From: Pseudophaeomoniella oleicola
Lineage: Eukaryota > Ascomycota > Eurotiomycetes > Phaeomoniellales > Phaeomoniellaceae
DNA length: 64,000 bases
Assembly (NCBI GenBank): GCA_003868215.1
Contig: QWDQ01000059.1
Coordinates: 94,623-158,622 of the forward strand
Direction: 5' to 3'
Made by a program: the position numbers and the translations under genes. Below, piece by piece: positions 32,929 through 44,880 of the stretch (position 1 is its first letter; each line of letters begins with the position of its first letter). The notes below the pieces were generated by a model that was given only the letters and a program-made list of their open reading frames with translations, did no database searches and had not been told where the DNA came from.

Positions 32929-35702
32929 ATGGCGGAAGATGTCCTTGGGTAGATCAGGCAATGTCGTAGGATTCAATTTTAAGCTGACTTGAAGAAGGCC
33001 ATCATCCATCGACCTTCCGAATCATATTCACTATGATCTTGACAAAGACATCCACGCTCTCGGAGATGACGTCTTTGACTTCGACTTTGCCAATCCCTGG
33101 CCAAATGACGGGATCGATTGGCCCGGGCTATTAGATCGAAGCCTCTGGCTCGAGCCGAACGATGGCCAACATCAATCACTCGCTGGACTGTCAGAGCCTA
33201 TTCAATCAGCAGGGATAAAGGCGATTCCCGGCAATGCCAACAACCCTGCTTTCGCTCTTGACACAACTTTGGCATCGGCGGTGCGGCCTCCTGATGATTT
33301 TGAGACGGCTGACAACGTTGGTGATCTACATGCTCGCATTATAACGAAGAGAGACAGGTCGGCGTCCTCAACGAGTAGTCGTCGATCCTTTTCTATCCCA
33401 CTGCAGAAGAAAACCCGCGTTTCTCGTCTATCCAAAGAGCAACAGTCGGTGCTGGAACAATGGGTATCAGAACACCTATCGTATCCCTATCCCACTGAAC
33501 AAGACAAGACAACACTTGCTCTGATCAGCGGACTGTCGGTTCCTCAAGTACAGTCCTGGTTCTCAAGGACGCGTCAGCGGAAACTTGTTCGTGAAAATCC
33601 TCCGCCTCCAGATCTACCATCCCGGAGCAGCGTCTCAGTCCAAGATATGCCAAGAGACGGCTATGACACCGTCGACACGAACACCGTCCATTTAGACACT
33701 ACCGTAAAATTTTCAGACAGAGTGGCATTGACAGAAGCCGGCAACATCTGCGCAACACGTCCTCTCAATTTGGCTTTCGAGTGTTATGGCAAGAAACATC
33801 GTCAGCTCGATAGATCCCAATGCTATGACGGAATGAGGCATCAAGTACGACTCCACCAGAGATCTCGTAGCTGCAATGCAGTTCTCATGAGACAATGCAC
33901 AGGGCGTCCGTCATATTCGGCCTTTATTAAGAACAGCCGGGAGAAAATCCCGTGTATGGACGCCACGCAGTCGTCACTGTTCGTGGATCCAGCCAGTCCT
34001 CACATGTCTACAAGTCTCGCGAGTCTGCCTCATGAGACAGAATATCCAGCAATGGTATCATGCGACGGCTCAGCTGAAGTGGCATACCAAAGAAAGGCCA
34101 TTCGCGACTCTGCAAGGCGCGGAATATGGACAGTTGAAGATTGGTTGAACACATTGCCAGACAACAGCAACACCTATATTCAGGCCCAGATTGATGACAA
34201 TGCGCCTTCGAATGAAACAGCCGCTGCGAGGCTGCTCATGGATGACGAGTCTATTCGTCTCAGACTACAAGCCGATGCCGACGCTGACGAGGATATGGAT
34301 CTCGACACGCGCTTGTCTACGAGACATCCGTGCCAATTCTTGCCCTGTACTATGACTTTCAGTTCGTTGAGCTACAGATTGGAACATGAACGGTACGTCG
34401 TGACCGGTTTCGATCATGCCGATGCTGACTTAACACAGCCATCATATGAAAGGGGAGCTGTGGTCTCGTTCGTGCGGGCATAGCTTTTACTCCCGTGAGG
34501 AATACTCAGGCCACGTGAACAATTATTCCCGCGTGGTCCCCGCGGCATCGCCATGTCGAAGAGACTCCACTCGCCCCCCTATGGCTTCGTATTACTGGAG
34601 TACAGAACCGGTATGCGAAGAAACTCCTGCCAAGGACTCAGGAGAATTCCTTCCATATGGGCGTAACTCTCACGCACCCTCTAGCGCTGGATCTCACGTA
34701 GGATCTCAAGCATCGGCCTGTAGTTATACCTCATTTGGTCCACGGAGAGGAAGGCGAGTGGTTTTCCAGGGGTCTTCAGCAAAGAAGCGAATAACACGGC
34801 GGCCTTCTGTCTCAGACGTGTCACCACCAGAGAAACCAGACAAACCGCTGGAATTATGGACACCAGACGAACATGATCGGGTTCTTCGGTTGCGAGATGC
34901 AGGGATGGATTGGAGTGATATCAGTGAGCAATTTCCTGGTCGAAGTGCTATCAGTTGCCGTCTGCACTGTGAGTACAATAACAATGACAACGACAAATAC
35001 AATGAGAAAGATCTGAGCGCGGGACTTTCCACGATCTTTCTGTGTACCTTCTGCGACTCTTCATTTAGGTCTGCCTTCGTCTGGCGACGGCACGAGGAGT
35101 CGGTTCACGCTCCCCAAAGGTATTGGATCTGTGGACCTTGGAACGGTATGCCTTCCGGAACACGGCATATACTCTTTACCGAAATTAACATCTGTTCTCA
35201 TGACTTTGAACGCTGCTGGCAATCTCCGGAGAAGGATAGGACATTCCTTCGAAAAGATGGACTTGTGCAACACCTCCGCGGGGTGCATTTCAAAGAAGCT
35301 GAGAATATCACGTTGGACATTTGCGGCTGGACCAAGGACGTTACTCCTGGGACTTATGGCCTTGCATGCAACTTTTGCGGTCATCAAAATAAGTCATGGC
35401 AATCAAGACGCTTGCATCTAATTGGCCATTTCAGAAAAGAAAAGGAAAATTACGACGAGACACTGTCGGCTCGCCCACTCAGATGTGATCTTATTGATCG
35501 TACGACTGGCAAGCCATGTAATTCGGTCTTTTCACGACCCTACGATTTGGCTGGACACAAGGACACGATACACAACGCACCCAAGTTGAAGATGCGATGT
35601 CATCTGTGTATTGAGGAGAAGACTTTCTCGAGGGACGATGCCCTGACGAGGCATATGCGCGTTGTCCATCCTGAGGTGGATTGGCTCGAAGAATGCCGCT
35701 GA
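32929..35702 (+). CDS. homeodomain, C2H2 zinc-finger and Myb-like transcription factor
   Basis: Predicted nuclear DNA-binding regulator of 893 aa. Exons 32929-32948 (20 nt), 32995-34392 and 34439-35702 close in frame; the introns are both 46 nt. An acidic N-terminal region (LDKDIHALGDDVFDFDF) could be an activation segment. A TALE/KN-type homeodomain lies at about 146-204, with the three-residue-loop-like SYPYPTEQDK and recognition helix VPQVQSWFSRTRQRKL; the normally invariant Asn51 is Arg here. The second intron splits a C2H2 finger, CQFLPC then LEHERHH. Farther on come a Myb/SANT-like helix set (LELWTPDEHDRVLRLRDAGMD) and several C-terminal C2H2-like units (FLCTFCDSSF..., LACNFCGHQN..., LRCDL..., MRCHLCIEEKTFSRDD...). 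Similar homeodomain plus finger proteins exist in Eurotiomycetes. Targets are unknown. The first exon is inferred from splice signals and phase. Confidence 0.82.
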
Positions 35703-36270
35703 TACTTGGGAAGGTCAGGCTTGTGGTCCGATTCTCTTACAGCTCTCTCTCTCTCAGGCCGACAGTGTCTTGTATGATCATTCTTAGACTACAATTCTTG
35801 TATAGAGCTTAGAAAAAGCTACTTAGATACATATATCTCCCTTCATCGTCCGTAGATCATGTTGGATCTAAACATCATCTTATACAGACAAAAGCGAAAC
35901 GGCTGCTGCTTCTTCTTCTTCTTCTTCATGAAATCCAGCAAATATATATCCCCACCCTACTCTTCCTTCCTACTTTAGTACCACCTATAATACCCTATCT
36001 ATCTATTTATCAATCCATCCAGGAAACTCGAGCCATCCTAAAATTCTAACCAGCCCCTTCCACTTATGTTCTGTAAAACTTGTAGAGAGGAGCGAGCCCT
36101 ATGGAAGAGAAGAAGGGAGGTTCTAATGGTATGATATGGTATGGTATGCATACTGATTCATTTCTTTTTGGTATCTACTACCTATGTAGGTTACCTTCCT
36201 TGGCAGACAAGGCAGGACAAGAACAAGACGTGCAAGACACGGGGAAGAAGCGAAACAGTTAAAATGCAAA
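35703..36270. other. convergent 3' region with TTC microsatellite
   Basis: About 570 bases between the homeodomain gene and eIF3d, which end toward each other. It includes a (TTC)n run near 35909-35928, a CT-rich patch and a GTAGGTTACC motif at 36186. No gene is supported. Confidence 0.5.
35902..35928 (+). repeat. GCT/TTC trinucleotide microsatellite
   Basis: Three GCT units pass into six TTC units in a noncoding 3' flank. Probably length-variable. Confidence 0.8.
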
Positions 36271-38095
36271 CTATTCATCAGCATCGACATCTCCATCAGC
36301 CTCGGCAGCAGCAGCAGCGGCAGCATCATCGTCGTCATCGAACGTGTGGATCGGCACCTCGTACAGTCTGATCAGCGGCTTGTTCGGGTCCTTGACGAGC
36401 ACGTATTTCTTGTTCTCGTCGTCTCCGCTCATGCCTCGCACGAGGTCGACGATGGTGCGCACGATACCCCAGCCGTTGCTCGTGGCGAGGTTCATCTGGC
36501 TGGCGAACTCGCGGGGTTTGTAGCCGAAGACGCCCAGGACGACGTGGTTCGCGTTGGATTTCGGGTTGGCACGGGAAATGAAGCCGAGTTTCATTTGGTC
36601 GGCCTTGGCCAAGATGGCTTGGGTGGTCCAACGCGCTAACTTGCAGGAGTTGTTCTTCATCTCGGTTGCGAGGACGGCACCACGTTGGGATGCAAGTTTG
36701 CTTCTCCAGTCGAGCGCTCCACCAGCCCCTTGAGCCTTGTGATCGAATTCGTTCAGCGCTTTCACCAACAGATATTGGTCTTCGCCAGAGACATTCTTCG
36801 TGACAGCATCAACTTCTGTTCGGACGATGAGATTCAGAGAGTCTTCATCTTTTTCCAATGAGAGATCGAATCGACGGTACTTGTATGCCTTCGATGCAAG
36901 AGATTCGGTCTCTTCTGAGGGGTTGTAGAATGGGTTAGGGTGGGGGAAGTCGACCTTTGACGAGGGATTCTCAAGAACTGTCTGGAAAGAAAAGTTGTGA
37001 TTGATGATTGTGGCCTCAATCGCGAGGTTAGAAGGGGTGTTGATAGAGTCGGCCTTGACGACTTGTTGTTGATTTTGGGTTGCCTCTGCTTCAAGTGGGG
37101 CATCTGCTGCGTTCTCGTTGACAGTAACCAAGTCGATGGAGCTGTCAGGTCGCTTGTCGATAAAGATCTTGTTTCCTTGCTTGACAATGACCAAATCCCA
37201 ACTGTACACTGAACGCGGCGCACACATGAGCATTGACAGAATATCGGATGTGGCAAAGACAGCGGCCTCATCCTTTTCTGCTAGCTCCTGAATGACCGGA
37301 TCTTGTGATGTTGTGACGTTGTAAGCTGCGCGCTCCAGTGTCTGTAACTTGCGTTCAACGCCCTTTACTGGTGCCTTGTCGTACGATCTGTCGTAATAGT
37401 AGAGGAAGCCGTATGAATCCAAATCTTCACCATCGGGTGTGTCCAGATTCAGTTTCAGCAGACGGTTGAAATCGATCTCTTCTTTCATGCTCCAGTCAGG
37501 ACGAATAATGACGGAGCTATCCCGGTTCCTCTGTGGTTTATCATAGTCTTTCCATCCAAATCTTCTACCTCGGCCTCCACGACCCCCACGGTTATCATAA
37601 TAACGGTCTTGGCCTTGAGCGCCAGCCCGAGGCTGTCCAGCACGTTGGAACGTGCCACCACGCCCTCTTTGAGCAATACCGCCTCGTTGACCCCGTCCTC
37701 TGAAGACAGTACCACCCCCACGGCCGAATGTGCGAGTCTTGGTTGTGCGAGAATTGTCGACGACGGAGAATGAAGACTCGTCTTCTGCAACTTGGACAGC
37801 GAACAATGACGACGTGCCTGCACCGTATATCTGTTGGTCTGGGGAAGGTTAGCTACTGTTCAACACTGGCTCAAAAAATCTGCGCACCTCTGTAGTTCCT
37901 GTTATATGCTTGTCTCCCTCCTGCTTGACGGTCCTTGGCTTCACTGGTCCAGTCCGCCATCCGCCCTAACTTGTCACCCTTTGAGAACGGCGCATATGGG
38001 ACGCCATCGAGTGTCGTCTCGGTAACGGTCTCGGGACCCCATTCCTCATCAGAATGAAGTTCACTGACCGTATCTGCAAGCGCTATTGAAGACAT
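36271..38095 (-). CDS. translation initiation factor eIF3 subunit d
   Basis: Subunit d of eIF3, which binds the 40S ribosome near the mRNA exit channel and in animals also binds the cap of some messages (Moe1 in fission yeast). Exons 38095-37888 and 37838-36271 on the minus strand give 591 aa; the 49-nt intron is in phase 1. The N terminus has the conserved [21 protein letters not shown]. Residues about 100-165 form an RGG/Arg-Gly-rich RNA-binding region, followed by the core blocks [49 protein letters not shown] and [20 protein letters not shown]. The C-terminal tail is acidic and Ala-rich. A splice donor of GTGCGC is weaker than usual but the joined sequence RDQQIYGAG fits the family. The identification is strong. 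Confidence 0.94.
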
Positions 38096-38433
38096 TTTGG
38101 CGTTACTCAGATATTAGTGATTCCGGTGATGTTGCGCACTTTACGTTGTCGCGAATTTGATCTGTGGGGATGCAAAACTTAGTGCGGGCGATTTGCAGGA
38201 GGGTCCCACGACCTTTTTTGCGGCGTACTTTCACGGTGATTGAAGAACATCACGCTTGGAAGTAGCGCATAACTCATGGATAACAAAAAGTTGACTACAT
38301 TAATATTACACCCCAGGACTCGCATGAAGTATGACCGTGGCGTATCTCTGTGACGACTTTTTAACTAGAAATGACTGTTCACCCAACCGACGCTCGGACG
38401 CGAGTAAGCTAAGCACAGAACCAGTGAGGACCC
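38096..38433. other. spacer between eIF3d and bZIP genes
   Basis: About 340 bases that serve as the eIF3d promoter and the 3' flank of the bZIP gene, both on the minus strand. No gene or specific site is recognised. Confidence 0.5.
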
Positions 38434-40233
38434 TCATGAGTACATGTCATCGTCCTCGGCATTGACGCCGCCGTAGACTTCACTATACAGATCGCCTTTG
38501 GTAGAGAAAACAGTCGCGAGTGTGTCGATCAGTTCGAAATCTTCCATGACGGCCCCGAATCCATAACATCGAACCTTGCTATTAAGGACATCAATCATGC
38601 CATGGACGTCTTCTTTGGTCAATGTGCTGTACAGTCTGTGACTTCGCAGGTGCTGCAGAGCCATGATAGGCGTGATTTGTCCACCTTCAATATCGCCTTG
38701 CTCTACCATTCGGCGACTGAGATTGAGCAAAGTCATCAGATTCTCGTACGGTATCTGTGGAGCCTGGTGAGGATAGGTTGGCTGCAATCCTCCCTGTTGG
38801 GCTGGCGTTGCTTTGATATGGCTTGGAGGGGGACATGATGCCATCAAGGCATGACCGGAGAAAAGGGCTTCCTCTGGATCATCCGGAGAGTCGACAGACC
38901 GTCGCACCAGGTATTCTTCGTGCTCACGGCAAGTGTGCTCAAGACTGATCATGGTCAGTCAACATATCTATCATACACATGAGCGTAACTTACGCAAGGA
39001 TGAAGTCAATTCCGAGTTGGGGTTCCTGCTCAAAAACCCCTGGAAATTGAGAGACTCCCGAGTCTTCTTGCTTAATTCCGCGCTCAGAAGCCGCAATATT
39101 TGATGGGGACTGGCTGTGGTAGGAAGTCCCCGAGGTGGAAGGTGTAATGTTGCTCGACATACTGTTACTTATCGTACCAAACGATCTATCAGTGAGACCG
39201 GGTGACGGTGTCAATGCTGCTGCAGTCGTCCTAGTTGGAGTGATCGTGTGGTAGCTGCCTGTGTGGGACATAGCCCCTTGAGATAAGGCGGGATTACTCT
39301 GAGGATAGCTTTGAATTTGGGCGTTCATTGCTGCGAGTTGAGCTTTGCGACTTTCCAGTTCGCCCTGGTAACTGATTCCATGTGCTCGAAGGATGTCTAT
39401 CAGGATAGAGTTTTCCTCCTGATGCTGCCGCAAGGCCTCCTTATGTTGCTGTAGCGTAGTATTCAGACGTGTCACGTCGCTCGCATACCCTTCCCTGAGA
39501 CCACTGATTTCAAATTCGAGACTTTTAATGTACTGCTCTTTTCGCTCTCTATGTGTTCTACTCTACGTCAACAATCAGGCTTGACAGCATTGGACACATG
39601 ACACAAACCTTTGAGCTTGTCTATTCAATTCCTGCCGTCTAGTCTGAGCAGGCCTGCTATCTGGCTTTGGGCCTCTTCGCTTGGCAGGTTGTCCATCTGA
39701 AATATCTGTTAGACGTTGTTCTTTGTAGTGGATGAGTATTTATACCTCTGGTCATCTTTTGAGGCCCTGCTCCTGCAAAACCTTTCACGTATCCCATGCC
39801 ACCGGGAGCAGACGTATCGTTCTGTGATGTCACGCCTGTGACAAGTGCGCTCACCGTGCCCTCACCATACGATGAGCAGCAGCTCAACTGACGCGACCGC
39901 AAGAATGTATATGAAGCACAAACTTAGCAGCCTGTCAGAAGAAGCAACGCCCACCGGTGAGGACCGTCGAACGCCTTAGGTTAGCCTCAGGTTGAGATGA
40001 TATGGAATCAAGTGAACGAATCGCAGGCAGATCTGTATCGCGAGGGAAAAGCACAGGACAATGATATCCAAGACATGACAGCAAGAGGAATATGACGCAG
40101 AGCTATCTGGTTGAGCAGATTTGTTCCCGCTGTGCTTGGATGAGTAGGTCTTACCATAGCTGCCATCAGAAGCATACTGCACATCGTTCCATTGGGCCCC
40201 GTTCGGCGGAGGAACACCATGCATCGAAGCCAT
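38434..40233 (-). CDS. bZIP transcription factor (Yap/Pap1-like basic region)
   Basis: Predicted DNA-binding regulator of 475 aa. Minus-strand exons are 40233-40155, 39922-39746, 39705-39609, 39557-38994 and 38944-38434; the phases close exactly. The basic region RRQELNRQAQRTHRERKEQ (about 108-126) has the Yap-type NxxAQRxxR signature and is split by an intron inside QAQ-R. Next comes a leucine-zipper heptad helix (IKSLEFEISGLREG... LRQHQEENSILIDIL). The middle is Ser/Thr-rich, with a possible sumoylation motif in GIKQEDSG. The C-terminal domain (LEHTCREHEEYLV to the acidic DDDMYS end) is helical and may bind partners. The first intron (232 nt) is the least certain; the N-terminal peptide could instead read through beyond 40155. 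Targets are not known. Confidence 0.83.
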
Positions 40234-41187
40234 GACGAGTTTTCCAGACTGCGAAGACGAGAAGCTATGCGTGGATGCCTTTGCTTTTCAATACTGACAA
40301 GAAAGCTTGCTCGTTCATGTGTCTGCGTTTGGAGCGGTCCGAAGCTATCGGCGGACGAGATGTGGATGGTAAGCACCGATCTGCCGGAAGGACGGATCGA
40401 GACGTTGGTGATTGGGACCAGCTATTTGTCAATTCGACTTTGCGCACAAGGCACTGCTGATGATGAAGAAGCAGAAATGGGTGAGAAACAGGCAGAATGA
40501 CGATAGGATTGCTTTGAGTAACGTAAGTGTTTTGTGCGACGTCTACAATGGAAAATGCCGGTTGTCGTGGGATGGAAGCATCGTGTAGAAGAAGTCGCTG
40601 TGTAATGTATGACCTGCGACCTGTTGTAATAAGTGATGGCACATTTATTTCGAGGAATGACCGTTTGTACAAAGTCCTGCAGCCGATGAAAGCGGAGACT
40701 CGAATCCAGTCAGACTTTGAGATAGGCAAATTCAACTCCAGCTGCTTTTGTCCACTGACGGTGGAGGTTCTTCTGTAATGTAAACTTTGGGGCTGGACCT
40801 GGCCGTTCGGTCAGTGGAATTGGGGAGATGATCTGCACTGTGGCCTACCAATTCCAATTCCAATTCCTTCTTTCTCACTGCCTCAAAATTGTCAGCAAAC
40901 ACTGGCACTATTTGGAAATGCAAATCAATGGTGATACAGAGACGGCAGTGTTCACATCCTAACACTGATTGTATGTAACCCTGTACGCGGCTCAGTGACT
41001 TTATCGCCGGTGTGGGCAGGTACCTACTAACCTACTACGTAGGTACAAGTACTACTTATGTACGTCAGGTACTATGTAGCTCGCTAACTGAAGGCTATTG
41101 TGGAGGCTCGACGAGTTTGTCCGACGTCGAACAAGCGACCCGGCGTCCTTGGAAGTTCCCGGCGACTAGTAACTTAGTAGGGAACGG

Positions 41188-41240
41188 TGATGATGATGAT
41201 GCTGCTACTGCGCTGCTGCTGCTGCTGCTGTGGATGATGA
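41188..41240 (+). repeat. GAT and GCT trinucleotide runs
   Basis: Five GAT units are followed by interrupted GCT units, in DNA with no gene call. The GCT part would code poly-Leu or poly-Ala, but no surrounding frame is convincing. Confidence 0.75.
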
Positions 41241-41352
41241 TTTGATGGAAACGAAATCTATCCCAAGACATGGGGACGGGTTTTCTATATCCATTGGGTA
41301 AGGTCACTGCCGTAGATATCCTATGCATGTAATAGGTAGTTGTATAGGATAC

Positions 41353-41407
41353 CCCTCTCCCCTTCCCTCCCTCCTCTCTCCCCCCCCCTCTCTCTCTCTA
41401 TATAAGG
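41353..41407 (+). promoter_or_regulatory. pyrimidine tract followed by TATA-box match
   Basis: A 45-base C/CT-rich tract on the plus strand is immediately followed by TATATAAGG. This arrangement resembles a fungal core promoter, yet the nearest called plus-strand start is over 1 kb downstream at 42436. It may serve an uncalled transcript or be chance. Confidence 0.3.
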
Positions 41408-42435
41408 TACATTGTTGCTGTAAGTGCAGTCCAAATAATCATCTTCATCGGAGGGATTTTGCTGTGATCGTCGCACATCAATCTGTCGATGCACTGTAAC
41501 CTTGGAAAAAGCCACATGGGGAAGAGAGAGGCTGCAAGCGGAAGGAGGAAAGAGAAAACAATGATGAGACACGAAACTGCGCCTGCTTGTTGGAATGGTT
41601 TATATGATCAACGCGATATACCCAATAATTCTTGAAGTTCTCTTTTCTGAGACATCCAATGCATGAGAACGACGAGAGCCTAGGAATTCATTACGTTCTC
41701 GTGGGTGTATGCTGCACTACGTATGTACATAAGTATCATATCGTTGACAGCATTCATGGCTTCAGATCTGAAGCCTAACGTGACAGCTCGGAGTTGCACC
41801 TTGCTGCGTATCCATAGATACCTTATGTTTCGTCCTCTCCCTGATGTCCCCATTGGTGATGAAGCTCTGGAGCAAATGAGAAGGACATCGATAGAGTTAG
41901 TAGGTATGCATATTGAATACCTTCAGCGGGGATACTCGAATAAATACTATCGGTAGGTACATATGCAGGTAACGAAAGTGACTCGATGAGCAGACCAGAA
42001 GAAACAGATCTGTGCTTAAGTTTGTACGAGACCTATGGATTCCGCAGGCGCATCCCCGACAACTAAAGGCATGAATGTACCGTGAGAGTACACCGTTTCT
42101 GTCTATGACGATCGCTGACCTAATAGACTCTGAGCGCCCACTACTGCGACTGGTAACTCACGGAAGGCATGTACGGATACTCCACGTAGGATCTCAACAT
42201 CTCAGTCGTCGCCATCCATTCATCACAACCTTCAGTCGTTTCTTGTAGGCTTGCGAGGCTGGTGTCTCTTTTGCCTGGTGTCTGAACAATAAGAGACCAA
42301 CCTCCACGACTCATTTGTACCACGTTCCTTGAGGTCGCAAACTTGTCATATGACTTGTACAAGCCCATTGGTGCGAGAGAGACCTGACATGCATCTCTTT
42401 GACGTGAAGTTTGATCTACGTTCATATATTCTAAA

Positions 42436-43621
42436 ATGACTACACCCACACTCCTGAAACCGCTCACTCTTCCGACTCTTTTTGTCAACATTCGTGCATC
42501 TCTGATTCTTTTGCCATGGCTCACCCTCTTGTTTGGCTCTGATCTGCTTTTGACCGCCTTGCTCCCGGTGTCCTTCGTCTTCCCGAAGCTGGTATACAAC
42601 CTCTCGTCTAACATCGCCTATTCAGTCTGGCAGGGCATCCAAGCCATCTTCACAAAAGCCAATGGAGCACGGATTACGAGATCCGGGGACGCATTGCCGA
42701 AGTTTGAGTCAGCCATTGTGATTGCCAATCACGTCTCATGGACCGATTTCTACATGATTCAAGAGTTAGCAGCCGAGGCTGGCATGCTAGGAAGATGTCG
42801 GTGGTTCGCGAAACAGCAATTGAAATGGGTACCGTTCCTCGGCTGGGGTCTCTGGGCAATGGGGATGCCTCTGGTATCCCGGAGATGGGATAAGGATCAA
42901 AAGGAACTGGAGCGAGTATTCAGAGTACCCAAGCAGTACGGCCTGCCAATTTGTAAGTTTACTCTCATGGCCTCTGATCTCCTGATACGTCCTACCATAT
43001 TCCGTCGACACCCCACATAGATACTCCTAGTCAGGGAAACACCATTTTCATAGTATACTACATAACGATACACCAAATGGCACAACACCCGACTGACTCG
43101 AATACTCTTTTGAAAAACCCCCAGGGCTCATATCCTACTCCGAATCCACTCGCTACACCCCGCAAAAATACCTCTCGACGATCCAATGGTGCAAAGAAAA
43201 CTCCAAACCCGTGCCCAAGTATACCCTCTACCCACGAACCCGCGGATTCGCCTCCACCGTCTCCGCCCTCCGCTCCGAACCCTCCTCAAATTCCAGCGCA
43301 AGCCCCAGCAGAAGCAGCAGCAGCGTAACAGCAGTCTACGACCTAACGCTCGCCTACGCCCACCGAGACACCTTCTTCGAAGCCCCGAGCATGTGGGAAA
43401 CGCTACGGAACCCGAACCTGGGCGACGAATGGAGGTTCCACGTGCACGTCCGCCGGTTCGCGATCGAGGAGTTCGAGGGCTTGCAGAAGGAAGAGTTGCA
43501 GAGTTGGTTGGAGGATCGGTGGATAGAGAAGGGGGCTGTGTTGGAGGGGTTGCAGAGGGAGTTGGAATTGGAGAGGGATTGGAGTGGGTTTGTGGCAGGG
43601 GGGGTGAAGAAGACGGATTGA
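42436..43621 (+). CDS. lysophosphatidate/lysophospholipid acyltransferase (PlsC family)
   Basis: Membrane acyltransferase of the PlsC/LPLAT family, transferring an acyl chain from acyl-CoA to a lysophospholipid or lysophosphatidate. Exons 42436-42952 and 43125-43621 give 337 aa; the 172-nt intron joins in phase 1 to make LPI-WLISYSESTR. Hydrophobic N-terminal segments (NIRASLILLPWLTLLFG and following) precede the catalytic NHVSWTD motif (H99 and D104 of HX4D). The second block is WVPFLGWGLWAMGMPLVSR. The third, normally EGTR, is ESTR here. The later PKYTLYPRTRGFASTV also fits the family. The C-terminal part ends in a Glu/Leu-rich region and lacks a clear extra membrane domain. The closest relatives are probably the eukaryotic LCLAT/AGPAT4-like type with the PRTRGF block; the exact lipid is not deducible. 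Confidence 0.87.
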
Positions 43622-43941
43622 GATGGTTTGCGGATGCGATGGGATGTGGTATGATGAGATCCTGTAAACATTGCTCTGTGGCATCTGCGTCATCTCGGTT
43701 GTATACAAGGAAATGGAAATTCTTGTTCCATTATTTTTGCGCTATCTAATCATTTCTTGATGACCGAGTCGTGTACATCCATTCGCCTCGAATGATGAGG
43801 ATGTTGATGACTCCTGAACGTTTGAAAAAGCCCCAAGACACCTAGACCCAATTGAAAAAAACAATGCATCACCATCCCGGCATTCATCCATAATCGAATC
43901 TGCTTCCTCCTTCATTGAACCATTCACAGGATGCTACCAAC
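43622..43941. other. short convergent spacer between acyltransferase and Cdc4
   Basis: About 320 bases between convergent genes. Nothing beyond 3' flanks is seen. Confidence 0.5.
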
Positions 43942-44880
43942 TCAGTTCGCAAGCACAGTCCTGACGAGATCCAGATACCTGACTTCGCCGGTCTTCTGAT
44001 CGACGGCCTCGGGACAGCTCTTCAGCAACTCGTCGACTTCCTCGTCGCTCATCTTCTCGCCCAAGTTCGTGAGGATGTATCGTAGCTGGCCGACGCCGAT
44101 GTAGCCTGTGAGGTCTTTATCGAACACTTGGAAACCGCGCGTGTATTCTTCTGGGTCGCCTGGGTCGCGGTAGCCGTTGGGTCGGTGGAGGAGGGATTGG
44201 AAGGTTGGGAAATCGACTGTAGAAGATTTGGAAGGTTAGCGAAAATTCGTGCTGGGAGGGAAAGTTGTTGCAGGGTACATGATCCTCGGAAGGAGCGCAG
44301 CTGTCTTCTTGAGGATGGAGCGACAAGAAAGGGGTAGAGAAGAGAATCTTACAATCACCGCCCACGTTCTTTTCCAAGTCTCTGATCTCAGCCAGTGTTG
44401 GATTTTGACCACATGCTCTCAGCAAGTCACCAAGGCTCTCAAGCTGGACACGGCCGTTGCCGCGCTTGTCGAAAAGACTGAAGGCTTCCTTGATATTTGT
44501 GGATTGCGCCTGTGCAGAAGATGGCTGTGAGTTGGACATCTCGGCAACAGAATATTCCCAGGTAGGATAGAAAAATTGCAAGAGGATCAAAGAACAGAGA
44601 GGGAGATGTATATGCGCGCAATGGCTTTCAAGAATGGAAAAAGATCAGGTAACGATAAGTGTTGATACAAGTGCTCTGTTGATCTCCTCGGTTTGTTTTG
44701 TATGTAGTAGTGTATGCGCAAATTGTGGCTGTTACCGGGTAAAGGTGCGCCAAACGATTGGACACGCCAGTTTGACTTTGGAGGCGCTTGTGGTTGGCAG
44801 ACAACAAAGGAAATGGGCAGAAGGGACCGGTCGATTTCTTTAAAAGGGAAAAGCCAAAGGGAATGTCGGACACTTACCAT
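43942..44880 (-). CDS. cdc4: myosin light chain Cdc4 (EF-hand, cytokinesis)
   Basis: Essential light chain of class II myosin, acting at the contractile ring in septation. The last two exons are clear: the 44353 end (GAT T/GTAAGA) joins 44216-43942. For the start, ATG 44880-44878 is followed directly by GTAAGT, and an acceptor CACAG at 44510 would give MAQSTNIKEAFSLFDKRGNGR, 144 aa in total, close to the 141 aa of fission yeast Cdc4. The alternative is an unspliced start at ATG 44539 (MSNSQPSSAQ...), 153 aa. The start-codon-only exon with a 368-nt intron is preferred for fit, but is not proven. Conserved blocks are GDLLRACGQNPTLAEIRDLE, FQVFDKDLTGYIGVGQLRYI and NLGEKMSDEEVDELLK. Several EF loops lack full calcium-binding residues, as usual in this family. 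Confidence 0.85.

Larger units (their letters stand above)
40234..42435. other. 2.2-kb spacer between divergent bZIP and acyltransferase genes
   Basis: No gene is supported. The region has features of long regulatory or leader DNA: a cluster of GTAGGTAC/CTACGTAG motifs at 41018-41075, GAT/GCT trinucleotide runs at 41188-41240, and a C/CT-rich tract at 41353-41400 followed at once by TATATAAGG (41399-41407), a good TATA-box match on the plus strand. An unannotated transcript may start after this TATA, but no convincing reading frame follows. Open frames 41705-41956 and 42141-42614 look non-protein-like. Confidence 0.4.
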
